A DNA stretch of 64,000 nt from Apodemus sylvaticus (Eukaryota > Chordata > Mammalia > Rodentia > Muridae). Positions within the stretch are counted from its first letter, which is position 1. The number at the start of each line of letters is the position of its first letter. The notes below the pieces were generated by a model. That model did no database searches and had not been told where the DNA came from. It saw only the letters and a program-made list of their open reading frames with translations. This document shows positions 35,581-46,266 of the stretch, in pieces. The DNA is taken from the NCBI RefSeq assembly GCF_947179515.1, contig NC_067473.1, forward strand, positions 122,984,909-123,048,908. The letters are read 5' to 3'. The translations under genes were made by a program, and so were the position numbers.

Positions 35581-35662
35581 GGAGGAAAGAAAGGAGGAGA
35601 AGCCATTAAGGAAAACATGGGATATCTACCCCTGGCTTCTACACGTGCACATAACAATAGTT

Positions 35663-35754
35663 ACTTTTTTTTTTTCCCCAGAGCTGAGGACCGAACCCCA
35701 GGGCCTTGTGCTTGCTAGGCAAGCACTTTACCACTGAGCTAAATCCCCAAACCC
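35663..35754 (-). repeat. ID element, reverse
   Basis: A T-run (tail) then 'agctgaggaccgaaccccagggccttgtgcttgctaggcaagcactttaccactgagctaaatcccc', the reverse complement of a near-consensus ID element. Confidence 0.93.
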
Positions 35755-35892
35755 TAGTAACTTCTTTTTAGGGGGGTACCACTCATTCAAGACTGATAAA
35801 AAAATTAATTTCTTAGGAGGACAAAATAGGTACTGGGCACATACTTTGAATTTTTTAAAAGGCAGCTTTCAAACTGTTTTAAACTTTCAAAA

Positions 35893-36105
35893 ACAGGCTA
35901 GAGAGATGGCTTAGTGGTTAAGTGCATTTGCTTCTCTTACAGAGAGAAGATCTGGCTTTGGTGTCCAGTGCCCATATATTGGTTTGAAACCATTCATAAC
36001 TCTAGCTCTAAGGGATCCTATTCTCATCTCTAAGGGTATCAGTCATACAGGTGATTTACATAAACACACAGGCAAAACATATAAATAAAATTTAAAAATT
36101 AAAAA
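35893..36105 (+). repeat. B2/B3-type SINE
   Basis: GGCTAGAGAGATGGCTTAGT head, a diverged body and an 'ataaataaaatttaaaaatt' tail. Confidence 0.8.
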
Positions 36106-36469
36106 ACAATGTAAGTCAATAACATGATATCAGTTAAATTAATAAATTATGTAAATTACATTAGATCACTTTTGTTAATATTTAGAACTCACATTTTCAA
36201 TAACTTAAACTATCTACCCACCATGTCCCAGTTATTCCCAGGAAGGATACCTAGTTAATTCTAAGTAATCCTAGTATGTACTTGTGGGAGATTCTGATGT
36301 TAACCAGAGTAGAGTTTATCAGAAATGTTATTATGAACATTTATTAGGAACTTAAAATTACCATCTATAGCAAGTTTTTCTGAGCTTAAATGAGAAAGAC
36401 AGTTTTCTACATATAGGTAAATACTCATACATAAAAATAAAAATTAAAAAATCTTTTAAAAAGTTAAAG

Positions 36470-36695
36470 ATGCAAGCCAAGGAGATTATTGTTATTAAAA
36501 TACTTGCTGTGAAACCACGAGCCCTTGAGTTTGTATATCCAACATGTGTGTAAAAAGCTGGGCACAGTGTGAATTCTCATAATTTCAGAGGTGGAAAGAT
36601 GGAGACAGGAGGATCTTGGGTGCTTGCTGGCCAGATAGTCTAGGTAAATCTGGGGGCACCAGGTTCAGTGAGAGGAGGACCTTGACTCAAAAAAT
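36470..36695 (+). repeat. RSINE1/B4-type SINE
   Basis: 'ctgggcacagtgtgaattctcataatttc', 'gcttgctggccagatagtctagg' and 'caggttcagtgagagg', ending 'ctcaaaaaataagg'. Confidence 0.7.
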
Positions 36696-37039
36696 AAGGT
36701 GAAGAACCATTGAGTTAGACACCATTGGCTTGGCTATACATGCACACTACTCCCATATACCCTATAGGTATACAAGAGTTAAAAATGTACAACAACCTCA
36801 AATATCCTTTCTATGCTTAAAATCTTAAAGATGTTTTTCAGGTTGGAAACTTAAACCTAGATATAAATCTTAAACGTGAGGACATATGTATGGTAATAGC
36901 TGCAGAACTGACCATCTCATGAGAATAAAACCACACTTTGGTGCCTTACCTTAGCTTGATCCTCTAATTAAAAAGAAACCATTGAATACTGAAGTGAGTG
37001 TTGATTTCAACTTACTCTAGTGTCCATTAGAAATCTGAA

Positions 37040-38020
37040 ACATTCAGTGTGGAAGGTCTTCATTTTTCCATTAGAGTTTAACTTATGAGGGCCAAACAAT
37101 GATGTCTTGAGGTAGCTTCTGATTCACACTTTGGAATTCCTTCAATTTCACCCATATTGCTTCAGTACCAATAAGTAACTTCTCTTTCAGAGCCTCTACT
37201 ATGACGGCTGCTGGATTGCTAGCATTGACTGGTGTGAGTTTTACTTGATTATCATTTCTCAGGTCTCTGGAGTGTTGGTTTCTCTTTGTGTTGTTCTTAG
37301 CCAAAGTTTTTCCATCTTTGGCCTTTTGCTCTCTTCACTTTTTAAAACAGAACAATAGCAGAAACATTTTGCTGTTGTCCAATGAAGGAGCAGGTAGGGA
37401 GGGGGCAGTGAGGGAAGGAGGCGACACTGCAGTAGCAGATGTATTAGAATCTAAGTCACCAGCACTAAGATTTTTGTTGTTTCTGCAGGTACACAATGAT
37501 GACAGTCTGAGCTCAAGGCCAAATATTTCCAGTACAAAGATTTTTTTTTTGTAGAGCTTCCTTGTTTGTGACTGTTGTAGTCTTCAGTAGAGGGCCCCTT
37601 TTAAACAACCTTGGAAAGGAAATCTGATTGCTGTGAGCATCTTAAAGAAAGGTCATCCTTAAAGGGTTGGACTTGCTCCAGCCTCTATCCTGATCTTGTT
37701 GAGAGCACTGTTCTGTTCCTGTCATCCAAAATCCTCAAAAGATGCCCCCATATCCTTCTCTGGGTAGCTGGGATTCTATTCTGTCATATGGCTAGGATGC
37801 TGAATCAGAGAGAAGTTAGTACCAAATTTTTACAGTATTTCAAGATTAACCATAAGGCTTTTAAGACCAAAGTGCCATTTGCATGCTGACTCTTACTTGT
37901 TGGAAAACCATCCTTATCAACCAAGTATTTATATGGCGAGTCTTTTGGTTTGCGTTTCAAGTTCTTCCAACATACATAGCAGCACATAGCCCATAAAGCA
38001 ACTTGCGCCTTTCCCTCTAG
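37040..38020 (-). pseudogene. Mtfr1-ps: Mtfr1 processed pseudogene, antisense in Nr2c2 intron 2
   Basis: Read on the minus strand, scattered frames match mitochondrial fission regulator 1 (MTFR1/CHPPR) in order. MVFQQV-VSMQ---LWS-KPYG is near 37911-37850, a GTN-SLIQ-P block near 37820-37800, and a DMGASFEDFGW block lies near 37750. EALQKI--LE and a NLSAGDLDS block follow near 37545-37460. Then come GKTLAKNNTKR (near 37300), VNASNPAAVIVEALKEK (near 37220-37175) and LFGPHKLNSNGKMK (about 37097-37055). Several stops and frameshifts, plus loss of roughly 20 codons before the VKLTPVNA block, make it dead. The exons are fused without introns, so it is a retrocopy. MTFR1 rather than MTFR2 or MTFR1L is favoured by the AGDLDS and LFGPH matches. 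No clear poly(A) remnant was found at the left edge. Confidence 0.82.
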
Positions 38021-38039
38021 TGATTTTTCTCATAGATTT

Positions 38040-38222
38040 TTTTTCCCTAACCTTTATTTATTAGAGTGGAGAAGGCATGCTTGAGCCACAACACTTATGT
38101 GGCGGTTAGAGGACAACTTGTTTTGATTCTAGTCTATCCTTCCATCATTTGCGTTTGGGGAATTGACCTCAGGTCATCAGGCTTACACAATAAGTGCTTT
38201 ACCTATGGTAATCCTGCTGGCC
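38040..38222 (-). repeat. B3-type SINE, reverse
   Basis: 'ggcggttagaggacaacttg', 'gacctcaggtcatcaggc' and 'taatcctgctggccc' read as a reverse B3. Confidence 0.7.
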
Positions 38223-38372
38223 CTGACTGGCTGAGTTTGGAAACAGGGACATACTCTTTAGTCCTGGCTACCCTAGAACTCACTGTGTAGACCAGGATGG
38301 CCTCAAAATCACAGAGATTTACCAGCCTCTGCCTCAGTACTGGAATTAAAAGTGTGTACTACTACTCCTAGC
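38223..38372 (-). repeat. B1 SINE, reverse
   Basis: 'ggctaccctagaactcactgtgtagaccaggatggcctc' and 'ggaattaaaagtgtgtactac'. Confidence 0.85.
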
Positions 38373-38444
38373 CTCCTGTTTTGTTGTTGTTTGTTTGCTT
38401 TTTTTTTTTTTTTTAAATTGAGCAGTCTTAACCTTACTAATTCC

Positions 38445-38580
38445 TTTGGCTTTTTGAGACAGGGCTTCTCTGTGTAGCCCTGCCTATCCTGAAACTTACT
38501 TTCATAGAGCAGGCTGATCTTGAGCTGGAGATCTGATTGCCTCTGCTGGGATTAAAGCTATGTGCCACCATGATGAGATA
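38445..38580 (-). repeat. B1 SINE, reverse
   Basis: TTTTTGAGACAGGGCTTCTC and 'gggattaaagctatgtgccaccatgatgag'. Confidence 0.85.
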
Positions 38581-38581
38581 A

Positions 38582-38702
38582 ATGTTTTGAGACAGTTCTC
38601 ATTCTGGCAACTTTTGGCTGGAACTTACTTTATAGACCAAGTTGGCCTCTAACTCATAGAGATCTGTCTGCCCCTGCTTCCTACATGCTTAGATTCTGGC
38701 TT
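38582..38702 (-). repeat. B1-type SINE, reverse, diverged
   Basis: 'atagaccaagttggcctctaactcatagagatctgtctgcccctgc'. Three reverse B1s lie in a row here. Confidence 0.75.
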
Positions 38703-38734
38703 TTTTAAAAAAAAAAAATCCCTGCTCAGGGATC

Positions 38735-38850
38735 GTCATGTCTTCAGTTCCTCAGATGTAGGATGGTAGGCAGGCACACGCTGTGGATTGAACTCCAATC
38801 CTAATGCTTATGTGGCAAGTACTTTATTCATTGAGCCATCTTGCCAGCCA
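38735..38850 (-). repeat. B2/B3 fragment, reverse
   Basis: 'ggattgaactccaatcctaatgc' and 'attgagccatcttgccagcc'. Confidence 0.65.
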
Positions 38851-38904
38851 CATAACTAAATCTTAGCTCAGATTTTTTTCTTTTCTGCCTTTGTCGTACT
38901 ATAC

Positions 38905-39365
38905 TTTTATGGCTAGGATATCTACTACAGTGTTGAATCAAAGTGGTAATAGCAAGCATTCTTCTTTACCTAATTCTCATTTTAAATAGAAGGGTTTAAG
39001 GCAATTGTATGAGCTTTTATTCCTTATTAGATTAAGTACATTGTATTTGAAGTTGGAATAAAAATGATGAGTTTAGCAGATGTTCAGAGCCTGGTAGAAT
39101 GATCATGTATCCTCCCTCTTAGACTGACTTTGCTGCTCAATTCCACAGTTTAAGTGAACTTGGCATGACCTTTGTACTTACACATTTTATTTGCATCTGT
39201 GTCCATGAATTGATTAACTTTTTTCTTAAGTTCTGGTGTTTGTATTGCTAGCCTCATAATGCTAGATATTGAGAGATGGCCCTTCATTCTGTCCTCTGAT
39301 AGTTTATCTGATATTGGAATTGGTGCTTCTATAATACTCATAGAATTTGCCTTGAATGAATTTTA
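38905..39365 (-). mobile_element. Old L1 ORF2 fragment, reverse
   Basis: 'ctactacagtgttgaatcaaagtggtaatagcaagcattctt' is the diverged reverse complement of the L1 reverse-transcriptase region, and the following sequence to 39365 is compatible with the same old element. Frames are broken. Confidence 0.5.
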
Positions 39366-39367
39366 AA

Positions 39368-39440
39368 GTACCTTTTAAAAAAATAACAATTTGTCTAATT
39401 TAAGATTTATTAACACATAATTGTTAAGAATAACATTACT
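39368..39440 (+). repeat. Direct duplication, left copy
   Basis: GTACCTTTTAAAAAAATAAC through 'taagatttattaacacataattgttaagaataacatta' matches 39803-39886 at roughly 85-90%. Confidence 0.8.
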
Positions 39441-39509
39441 CTATAGTTTAAAGTTTCACGCATCACTTGTTATACCTTGTTCCTTTCTGTGTAATGTGTC
39501 TATTTTTTT

Positions 39510-39682
39510 CCAGAATTCATGTACATTGGTGTTTTGCCTGTATGTGTCTGTGTAAGAGTGTCAGATATCCTGAAACTGGAGTTAGAGACAGTTGTGAGCT
39601 GCCCTGTAGGAGCTGGGAATTGAACTTGGGTTCTCTCAAAGAGCAACTGGGTCTCTTAATCACTGAGTCATCTCTCCAACCC
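39510..39682 (-). repeat. B3-type SINE, reverse
   Basis: 'ctgaaactggagttagagacagttgtgagctgccctg', 'ggaattgaacttgggttctctc' and 'cactgagtcatctctccaaccc'. Confidence 0.88.
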
Positions 39683-39802
39683 TTCTGTTTCTTTTCCTTT
39701 TTTTTTTAATGAACATATTATTTGACAAGCACATATATGTATATAATAATTCTGTCTACAATCACTACCTCCTTTGGAAAAATCCTGTTTAGAATTTTAT
39801 AG

Positions 39803-39886
39803 GTACCTTTAAAAATAATTATCTATTGTCTAATTGTCTATTTTATTTAAGATTTATTAGCACATAATTGTTGAGAATAACATTAT
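39803..39886 (+). repeat. Direct duplication, right copy
   Basis: Partner of 39368-39440, 435 bp downstream; carries a short extra 'gtctaattgtctattttat' stretch. Confidence 0.8.
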
Positions 39887-39902
39887 TGTATATTTTATTC
39901 CT

Positions 39903-40271
39903 GTTTTAGTTTTTATGTCAACTTGATACAAGCTAGAGTCATTTTGGAAGAAGGAACCTCAGCTGAGAAAATGCCCTTTCCAGAATGGTCTGTGGGCAAG
40001 CCTATGAGGCATTTTCTTGATGATTGATGTGAGAGGACTGAGCTCACTGTGGGTACCACCCCTGGGCCTGGGTGCTATAAGAAAGCAAGCTGAGCAAGCC
40101 ATGAGAAGCAAGGCAGTAAGAAGTTTCTCCATGGCCTCTGCTTCAGTTCCTGACTTCGCTCAGTGATGGACTGACTGTTTCCTGGAAGTGTAAAATAAAA
40201 CAAATGTTGTCTTCCCCACATTGCTTTTGGTTATGATACTTATCACAGCAGTAGAAACTTTAACTAAGATA
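39903..40271 (-). repeat. Rodent repeat, 'TTAGGGTTTCTATTG' family, minus orientation
   Basis: 'tagtttttatgtcaacttgatacaagctagagtc' at the left, 'tatcacagcagtagaaactttaactaagata' at the right. Confidence 0.65.
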
Positions 40272-40889
40272 ATCCCCCTCCTTGTCTAGAACCACTATAT
40301 GATCATGGGTATGACAAGTTGATTGGTGTTTCGGTAACTTGCCAGTGGCTACACCATCGAAAACAGTGACTTCCTCCCCTAGCACCCATCCCCCACGGTA
40401 GCTCTCTGAGGGAAGTACCAGGAACTGGTGAGCACCTTCTTCCCTTCCCTTGCCCAGGTAACTATAGCTGCTGTGAGTTTATAAGTGCAAAGTCACAGCT
40501 TTTTTCAACCACCTCTGCCTTTTTCTCAATGTTCCCTGAGCCTTGAAAGGAGCAATATAGATGTTTTCTTGAGAGCTGAGCATTCACCACTTATTCTTAG
40601 TATCTTGATCAGCCACAATTCTGCATTAATCACTGTTTACTACAAAAACAAGCATTTGACCAAAGGCAGAGGGCAGACCAATCTAAAGGTATAGACTTAA
40701 ATATTTCAGATGCAATTTGAATAATAAATTGTGTTCCACGGTGTTTATCTCATTTTATTATTCCTGTCAGCAGTGTAGGAGACTTTGAGTTGCTGTAAAC
40801 TCTTTATTTGATTAGTATTTGTGATAAGAGGCTTTGTGGCAGATGTGTAGTAGCAAATGTATGCTACCTGCTCCTTACACTGATGCGAA

Positions 40890-41180
40890 GCATCTTGTGA
40901 TTACTTGCCATACATATAGTATCTTTGATAAAATGTCTATTCAAGTCCTTTGCCTATTTTTGAGTTGCTCTTTTACGTTTTAAGAGGTTTTTTCATTGTT
41001 TTTGGTTATTTGTTTGTTGTTTTTTGAAATAGGGTTCAATGTATAGCTCTAGCTAGCTAGCTGTAAGATCTACCTTCCTCTTCCTCCTGGATCCTGGTAT
41101 TAAAGTTGTATGCCACCATGAATAGCCCCAATTATATGTTCTTCATCAAAAATGAATTTTGGAGATAACTACTCCTAATC
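40890..41180 (-). mobile_element. Old L1 (L1M-like) 3' fragment, reverse, split by a B1
   Basis: 'aaaatgtctattcaagtcctttgcctatttttgag' is a well-known L1M landmark in reverse orientation. A reverse B1 (about 41012-41128) interrupts it, and 'ttcttcatcaaaaatgaattttgg' resumes the L1. Confidence 0.6.
41012..41128 (-). repeat. B1 SINE, reverse, diverged
   Basis: 'gttttttgaaatagggttcaatgtatagctctagc' and 'ggtattaaagttgtatgccaccatgaatagcc'. Confidence 0.7.
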
Positions 41181-41354
41181 TTTGGCTGGATTTAAAAAAA
41201 AACAAACCAAAAAACTTAACACATGTTTGTGTGTATGTATTACGTGTGTACACACATAAGAGTATACACTTGCCATAGCCCAGGACAACCCATGGGAGTC
41301 AGTTCTCTTTACCAGGTAGGTCCTGGAAGTGAGCCCGCGCTGCCACGGTATCAA

Positions 41355-41653
41355 GTGTGTAGGCCTGGGGGATTGACAGAAGACACAGACCTGTGTCATT
41401 CAGTAAGGAGAATACCAAAGCTTTACTGAGGGACCAGCAATATATACTAGAGGCCAGGAAAAACAGCAGGAAAAAACAATTATAGCCATAGACACCTGGG
41501 AGATCCCTACCACACTGGGCGGGAAAACAGGAATCAAATTAAGCCGTAGAATATTCCGCAGAATGTTTCATGTGCAAACAGCTCTGCTGAGGGTGTTGAG
41601 CTAAGCTCACAGATGCCCAACAGCAAGTACCTTTACCTGATGATCATATTACA
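41355..41653 (-). mobile_element. Probable solo LTR of an endogenous retrovirus
   Basis: On the minus strand the segment runs from TGTAATATGATC to a ...CTACACA end, has an AGTAAA poly(A)-signal-like hexamer after a TATATATT stretch and a pyrimidine-rich cap region, all LTR-like. No internal retroviral sequence adjoins it and no target-site duplication is clear. Family not identified; boundaries are guesses. Confidence 0.35.
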
Positions 41654-42004
41654 AGCCCCCGTCTTTATCTTTGAATTTTCTTGACATGTTTCTTAAAGAG
41701 CAAAAGCTTTTTATTTTAATAACTTTTAATTTATTGATTTATGTTATTTATTTTATATCTAAAATTTTTACCTAACCCAAGGCCACAAGATCTTATCTCC
41801 TAGGAGGTTTTATAATTCTAGAGTTTACATTAGTAATCTTTACATTTTAGCCTTAATTACAATACAATCAGCATGTGATATGTCTGGGGTCACTTCATTG
41901 ACATTTTAAGTTTGGTATGTTAACTTCTAGCCTTCCCTGTATTCATGGGAAGGCTGTATTCATGTATAATTTAGACACCTCCAGGTTTTCTTGTTGGGGT
42001 GTTA

Positions 42005-42095
42005 CTTTATTTTAATGGTCATAGGGATGGAACCCAGGGCCTGTGTGTATCCCAGGTAAGTGTTGTACCACTGAGTTACACCTCAAGCTCCAGAA
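42005..42095 (-). repeat. ID element, reverse, diverged
   Basis: 'gggatggaacccagggcctgtg' and 'gtgttgtaccactgagttacacctc'. Confidence 0.75.
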
Positions 42096-42224
42096 ACAAA
42101 GTTTTTAAGTTCAACATAAGGTTATGCTCCACTGATCCTCAGGATCAGTCAGTTAACTTGGTAATAGTTTTTAGTGACTTCAGATTCAAACACTGATTCT
42201 CCTTGTCAGGCTGTAATGGTGCAT

Positions 42225-42420
42225 GGGTTGGATCTGTATTTGTCCACTCCATTGTGATATACATTTAGGTTGCTTTCCAGAATTTCTTAGATATAAATAG
42301 TGCTGTAAAGAACATCTTTGTATGCTTCCTTGGGCTCCTGTGGGAATATTTCTCTAGACTAAAAATGGAATTGGTAAATCCAGAGCTGTGAGAGTCAAAC
42401 TGGATCTTCTGAGTTTTTAT
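42225..42420 (-). mobile_element. Old L1 3' fragment, reverse
   Basis: 'acatttaggttgctttccagaatttcttagatataaatagtgctgtaaagaac' is a typical reverse L1M/L1P 3' landmark. Confidence 0.55.
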
Positions 42421-43854
42421 TCTTAATTTCTTAAAAATAATTATGTAACTTTACATGCAATAAGTAGATAGACCAGAAGTTACCTTATTGAGCATGAATT
42501 GTGATCTATCTCCTTCACATCCAAGGTCCTCTTTATATATTGGCACTTTTTACATATTTTTATTATTCAAAAATGATATTTATAGAAAAATATAGATATT
42601 TATATACAAACTATATTTACATTCAGGAGAAGCAAAAGGAAAACCATCTAGGTTTAATGCATGTGTCATGTTAGTCAAGTGTAGATACCATAACTGATAA
42701 GAGAACTCAGCTGGATGCACATCCTTAAATAAGCTGTGACTTAAGGGTAATAAGAAAAAGAAATGGATACTGTGGAACTATAAGAAAACTGATGTTAGAA
42801 AAGTAAGACTAGACTTGTGATATGAGAACTGAGGTGACCAGAGGAGTTGTCAGAAGGGAGAAAATGAGGAAGCTTGGTGTCCCTGCACAAGAATTGTAGC
42901 TTATGTATTCCAAAATAATGCCTGTGCTGTGTCTTGGCACAAAGAAATACTGCTCTTTCATAGAGAGTACGAGTATCCTGACTTTTCACTGCATTTGAGG
43001 TATATGGTTAGTGTCCATTCCTTTTTAAAGATTTGGGAAATTGTACCCTTTTACTTGTCAATTAGAAAATTAGAAATTAGGAAGTGAAACTACTTTGTTG
43101 ACAAAAATATCAGAAACAGAGCTGCTGCTGCTGCTGGATAAGGACATCTTCCTTGGTCCTAAGATAGCACTATACTTGATTCCCTCCGAGAAATAAGAAT
43201 AAGAATGTTGTATATAGATTACAGTTTGTCCTTTACTACCTCATATAAACTTTTCAGTGAAGTAAGGAGGCATTGAGCTCAGTTTTACAAGTAAGCAGAG
43301 ATTTAGAATAATCAAAGAATGGGCCCAAAGCTTCCTACACAGGAGCCATGATGCTTAGTTTGGATGGTTTTGATAAACTAAGCTCACCAGGATAATTCTG
43401 TGTAGCTTTGTAGGTAAAGAAACAGTCTAGTTTTTTAAAGTCTTCAGAGGCAACTCTTTAATAGTCTAGAGCACAGAATACTTTTATACTTTATCCTAAT
43501 AATTGTCTTGCTTCCTAGATGGGTTACAAGACAAGCTTTAAAAAGAAAAAAAAATAAGGAAAATATAAAAACACCTATTATAGACCTGTGAAAAATAAGA
43601 TTATTCAAAGTACCAAACTTTAGCATGATCTTGGAAGGTAACCTTCATTGGAAGTTCTTATCAGATATAAGATGGCTACCACTTGTATTCCATTACCTAC
43701 CCCCTCCACCCCAATTATGGTTGCTTTTATCCTCTGTGAGTTTATTATCTACAGGCTTAGCCCTTTACCACATAAAACTTTTGTTACATTTACTGTTGTG
43801 TTCCCTGGGTCCTATAAATTGGCTTGAAGTATAATGAGCACTTAAATTTTGCTG

Positions 43855-43980
43855 GTTGATCTAGGCATAGTAGTGTACTTCTAGTACTTAAGAGCAGATA
43901 AATTTGAGCCCAGCATGATCTTACATAGTTTCAGACTAGCCAGAAACAACTGTGTAGTGAGACCTGTCTCAAACAGTAAG
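43855..43980 (+). repeat. B1-type SINE, diverged
   Basis: 'ggcatagtagtgtacttctagtacttaagagcagataaatttgagcccagc' and 'gtgagacctgtctcaa'. Confidence 0.55.
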
Positions 43981-44188
43981 ATAGAATTTGCTTATTGGAT
44001 GAATAAATTTTTTTGATCTTTTAAAATATATATTTATTCAGTTGTACCCACAGTGTGTATACTACTTTGTATTTCCATAATGCTATTTTATAGAATATTC
44101 TATCTGCAGCTTGCTATTTAGATTGCAAGAGCATGATTTTCATAGCTGTCTTATATTGTATAATAGAATATAGCATACCTTACCAACT

Positions 44189-44585
44189 ATCTTAGTCAGG
44201 GTTTTTATTCCTGCACAAACATCATGACCAAGAAGCAAGTTGGGGAGGAAAGGGTTTATTCAGTTTACACTTCTGCATTGCTGTTCATCACAAAAGGAAG
44301 TCAGGACTGGAATTCAAGCAGGTTAGGAAGCAGGAGCTGATGCAGAGGCCATGGAGAGATGTTCCTTACTGGCTTGCTTCCCTTGACTTGCTCAGCCTGC
44401 TCTCTTATAGAACTCAAGAATACCAGCCCAGGGATGGTACCACCCACAAGGGGCCCTCCCCCTTGATCACTAATTGAGAAAATGCCTCACAGTTGGATCT
44501 CATGGAGGCATTTCCTCACCTGAAACTCCTTTCTCTGTGATAACTCCAGCCTGTGTCAAGTTGACACACAAACCCAGCCAGTACA
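44189..44585 (+). repeat. Rodent repeat, 'TTAGGGTTTCTATTG' family, variant B
   Basis: ATCTTAGTCAGGGTTTTTAT, 'aagcaagttggggaggaaagggtttatt', ending 'caagttgacacacaaacccagccagtaca'. Near full length. Confidence 0.7.
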
Positions 44586-45163
44586 AGACCATATGTTACT
44601 TGTGCTTCAGAGATTCCATATCTATAGAAATATTAGCTTTGGCATAGTGAAGTTGAATATACTATATGCAGACTGTCCATGTTCTCCAAATCTTCTCTCT
44701 ATGCCATGTAGTTTTAAAATTGCTTCTAGTTGTTTATCCTCTATAGTATCATTCTACAAATTCGCTAAAGAAAGGAGATCTGTAAAGGGAAGGGGTAGTG
44801 GGGAGAGGGTTTAACAAAGCCACAGGAGTCTAGGTAAAGGGGAAGCCTTGGAAAAATAACATACATCTTCCCAGAAGTAGGTCAACATGGTAGTTAACAG
44901 ACTGCTTCAGCAGCTAGCTGGCAGAACAACAGAAACACTTGATTTTGCTTCCTTGGTTACAGTGAATGATAGTAAACTTGACCTTCAACACAGCAGGGTC
45001 ACAGAAAGGGCAGCTTTAAACAGCCTTGTCTGGTATGGTAAATGGAATCTGCACAGCAGAGTTTGAAGGCTATCCACCAACTCCTGGCTGATTTGGATAC
45101 TATTTGGCTTGAGAAGTTGCTGAGGAAAAAAATGTAAATAAAGCTGCTAGAAACAATTGACTG

Positions 45164-45202
<39 letters not shown>

Positions 45203-45232
45203 TGTGAGAGAGAGAGAGAGAGACACACACAC
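45164..45232. repeat. Compound (GT)n-(GA)n-(AC)n microsatellite
   Basis: GT run to 45200, GA run about 45205-45222, AC run to 45231. The GT and AC ends are complementary, so a single strand could fold into a hairpin. Confidence 0.95.
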
Positions 45233-45639
45233 GTATGCACACATGAGCACTAGTGGAATGGGAGAAGTAGAAGAAAGCAAACCAGTGGGGTAGCACAGGA
45301 AATCTTCTCTAGTTGTATTTGTGTATGTGTGAACATGAGTGTGTGGGGGGGTGGGGGGTGATGGTGGTGGTGGTGGCGGCTCTAAGCACTGTATTTTAGT
45401 AGAAACTTGTTTCCAAAGCTGTTAGTAAAATGCATAGTATTTAGAAACCAGTTGTGTATTTGAGGAATTCACATCTATTATGCTAAAGTACTAGCAGGCT
45501 TTCTTTCTTTTTAGAGACTAGTGTGAGAGTGTGGTGATACATTGCTTGTTTTTGGCAGATAATCTGCCTATGAACAAAAGATTATGAACCAGATTGCTAT
45601 TAAATATCACACAGTTTTACATAATTGTGAGATATAGTT

Positions 45640-45728
45640 GTTGGCTTTGTTTTTTTTAAGTTTCAAGACAAGGTCTCCTTTGGTCCACCAGGCTGAACTG
45701 GGACTCATGATCTTTCTGCCTTACAGAT
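45640..45728 (-). repeat. B1 fragment, reverse
   Basis: 'tttcaagacaaggtctcctttgg' and 'ccaggctgaactgggactcatgatc'; diverged. Confidence 0.5.
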
Positions 45729-45867
45729 TGTATGTGTGTTCATCTATATTGTTTAAATTTGAGTCTTTATAAAGACTTCAAGTACAGAACTTGTAGGTCA
45801 TCAAGACAGCATAACTCATCAGCTGAACTAATAACTTTCCAGTCCTTTGTGTTACACAAGGAGTTTG

Positions 45868-46266
45868 TCCTGGTTAGTTTTTGTCACGTTGAGAAGGAAC
45901 CACAGTTAAGAAAATGCCTCTATAAGAATAGTCTGTAGACAAACCAGAGGGGCATTTTCTTGATTAATGATTGATATGGGTGGGCCCAGCCCATTGTGGG
46001 TGGTACCACCCCTGGGCAGGTGGTTCTGGGGTATTAAGAATACAGACTGAGATAGCCTTGAGTAAGCAGCATCCAGTAAAGCAGTAAGATGCTATCCAGT
46101 AAGGAGCATCCCTCCATGGTCTCTGCCTCAGTTCCTGCCTCCAAGTTCCCATCTTGTCTCTTGGTAATGTACTGTGAGGTGTGGGGCGAAATAAATGATT
46201 TCTTCTCTTAAGCTGCTTTTGGCCATGGTGTTTATCACAGCAGTAGAACCCCCAAACTAAAACAGA
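45868..46266 (-). repeat. Rodent repeat, 'TTAGGGTTTCTATTG' family, minus orientation
   Basis: 'tcctggttagtttttgtcacgttgag' at the left and 'tttatcacagcagtagaacccccaaactaaaacaga' at the right. Confidence 0.65.

Noticed and set aside
35663..35754. tRNA-like sequence
   Set aside because: It is an ID SINE in reverse orientation, tRNA-derived but not a tRNA gene.
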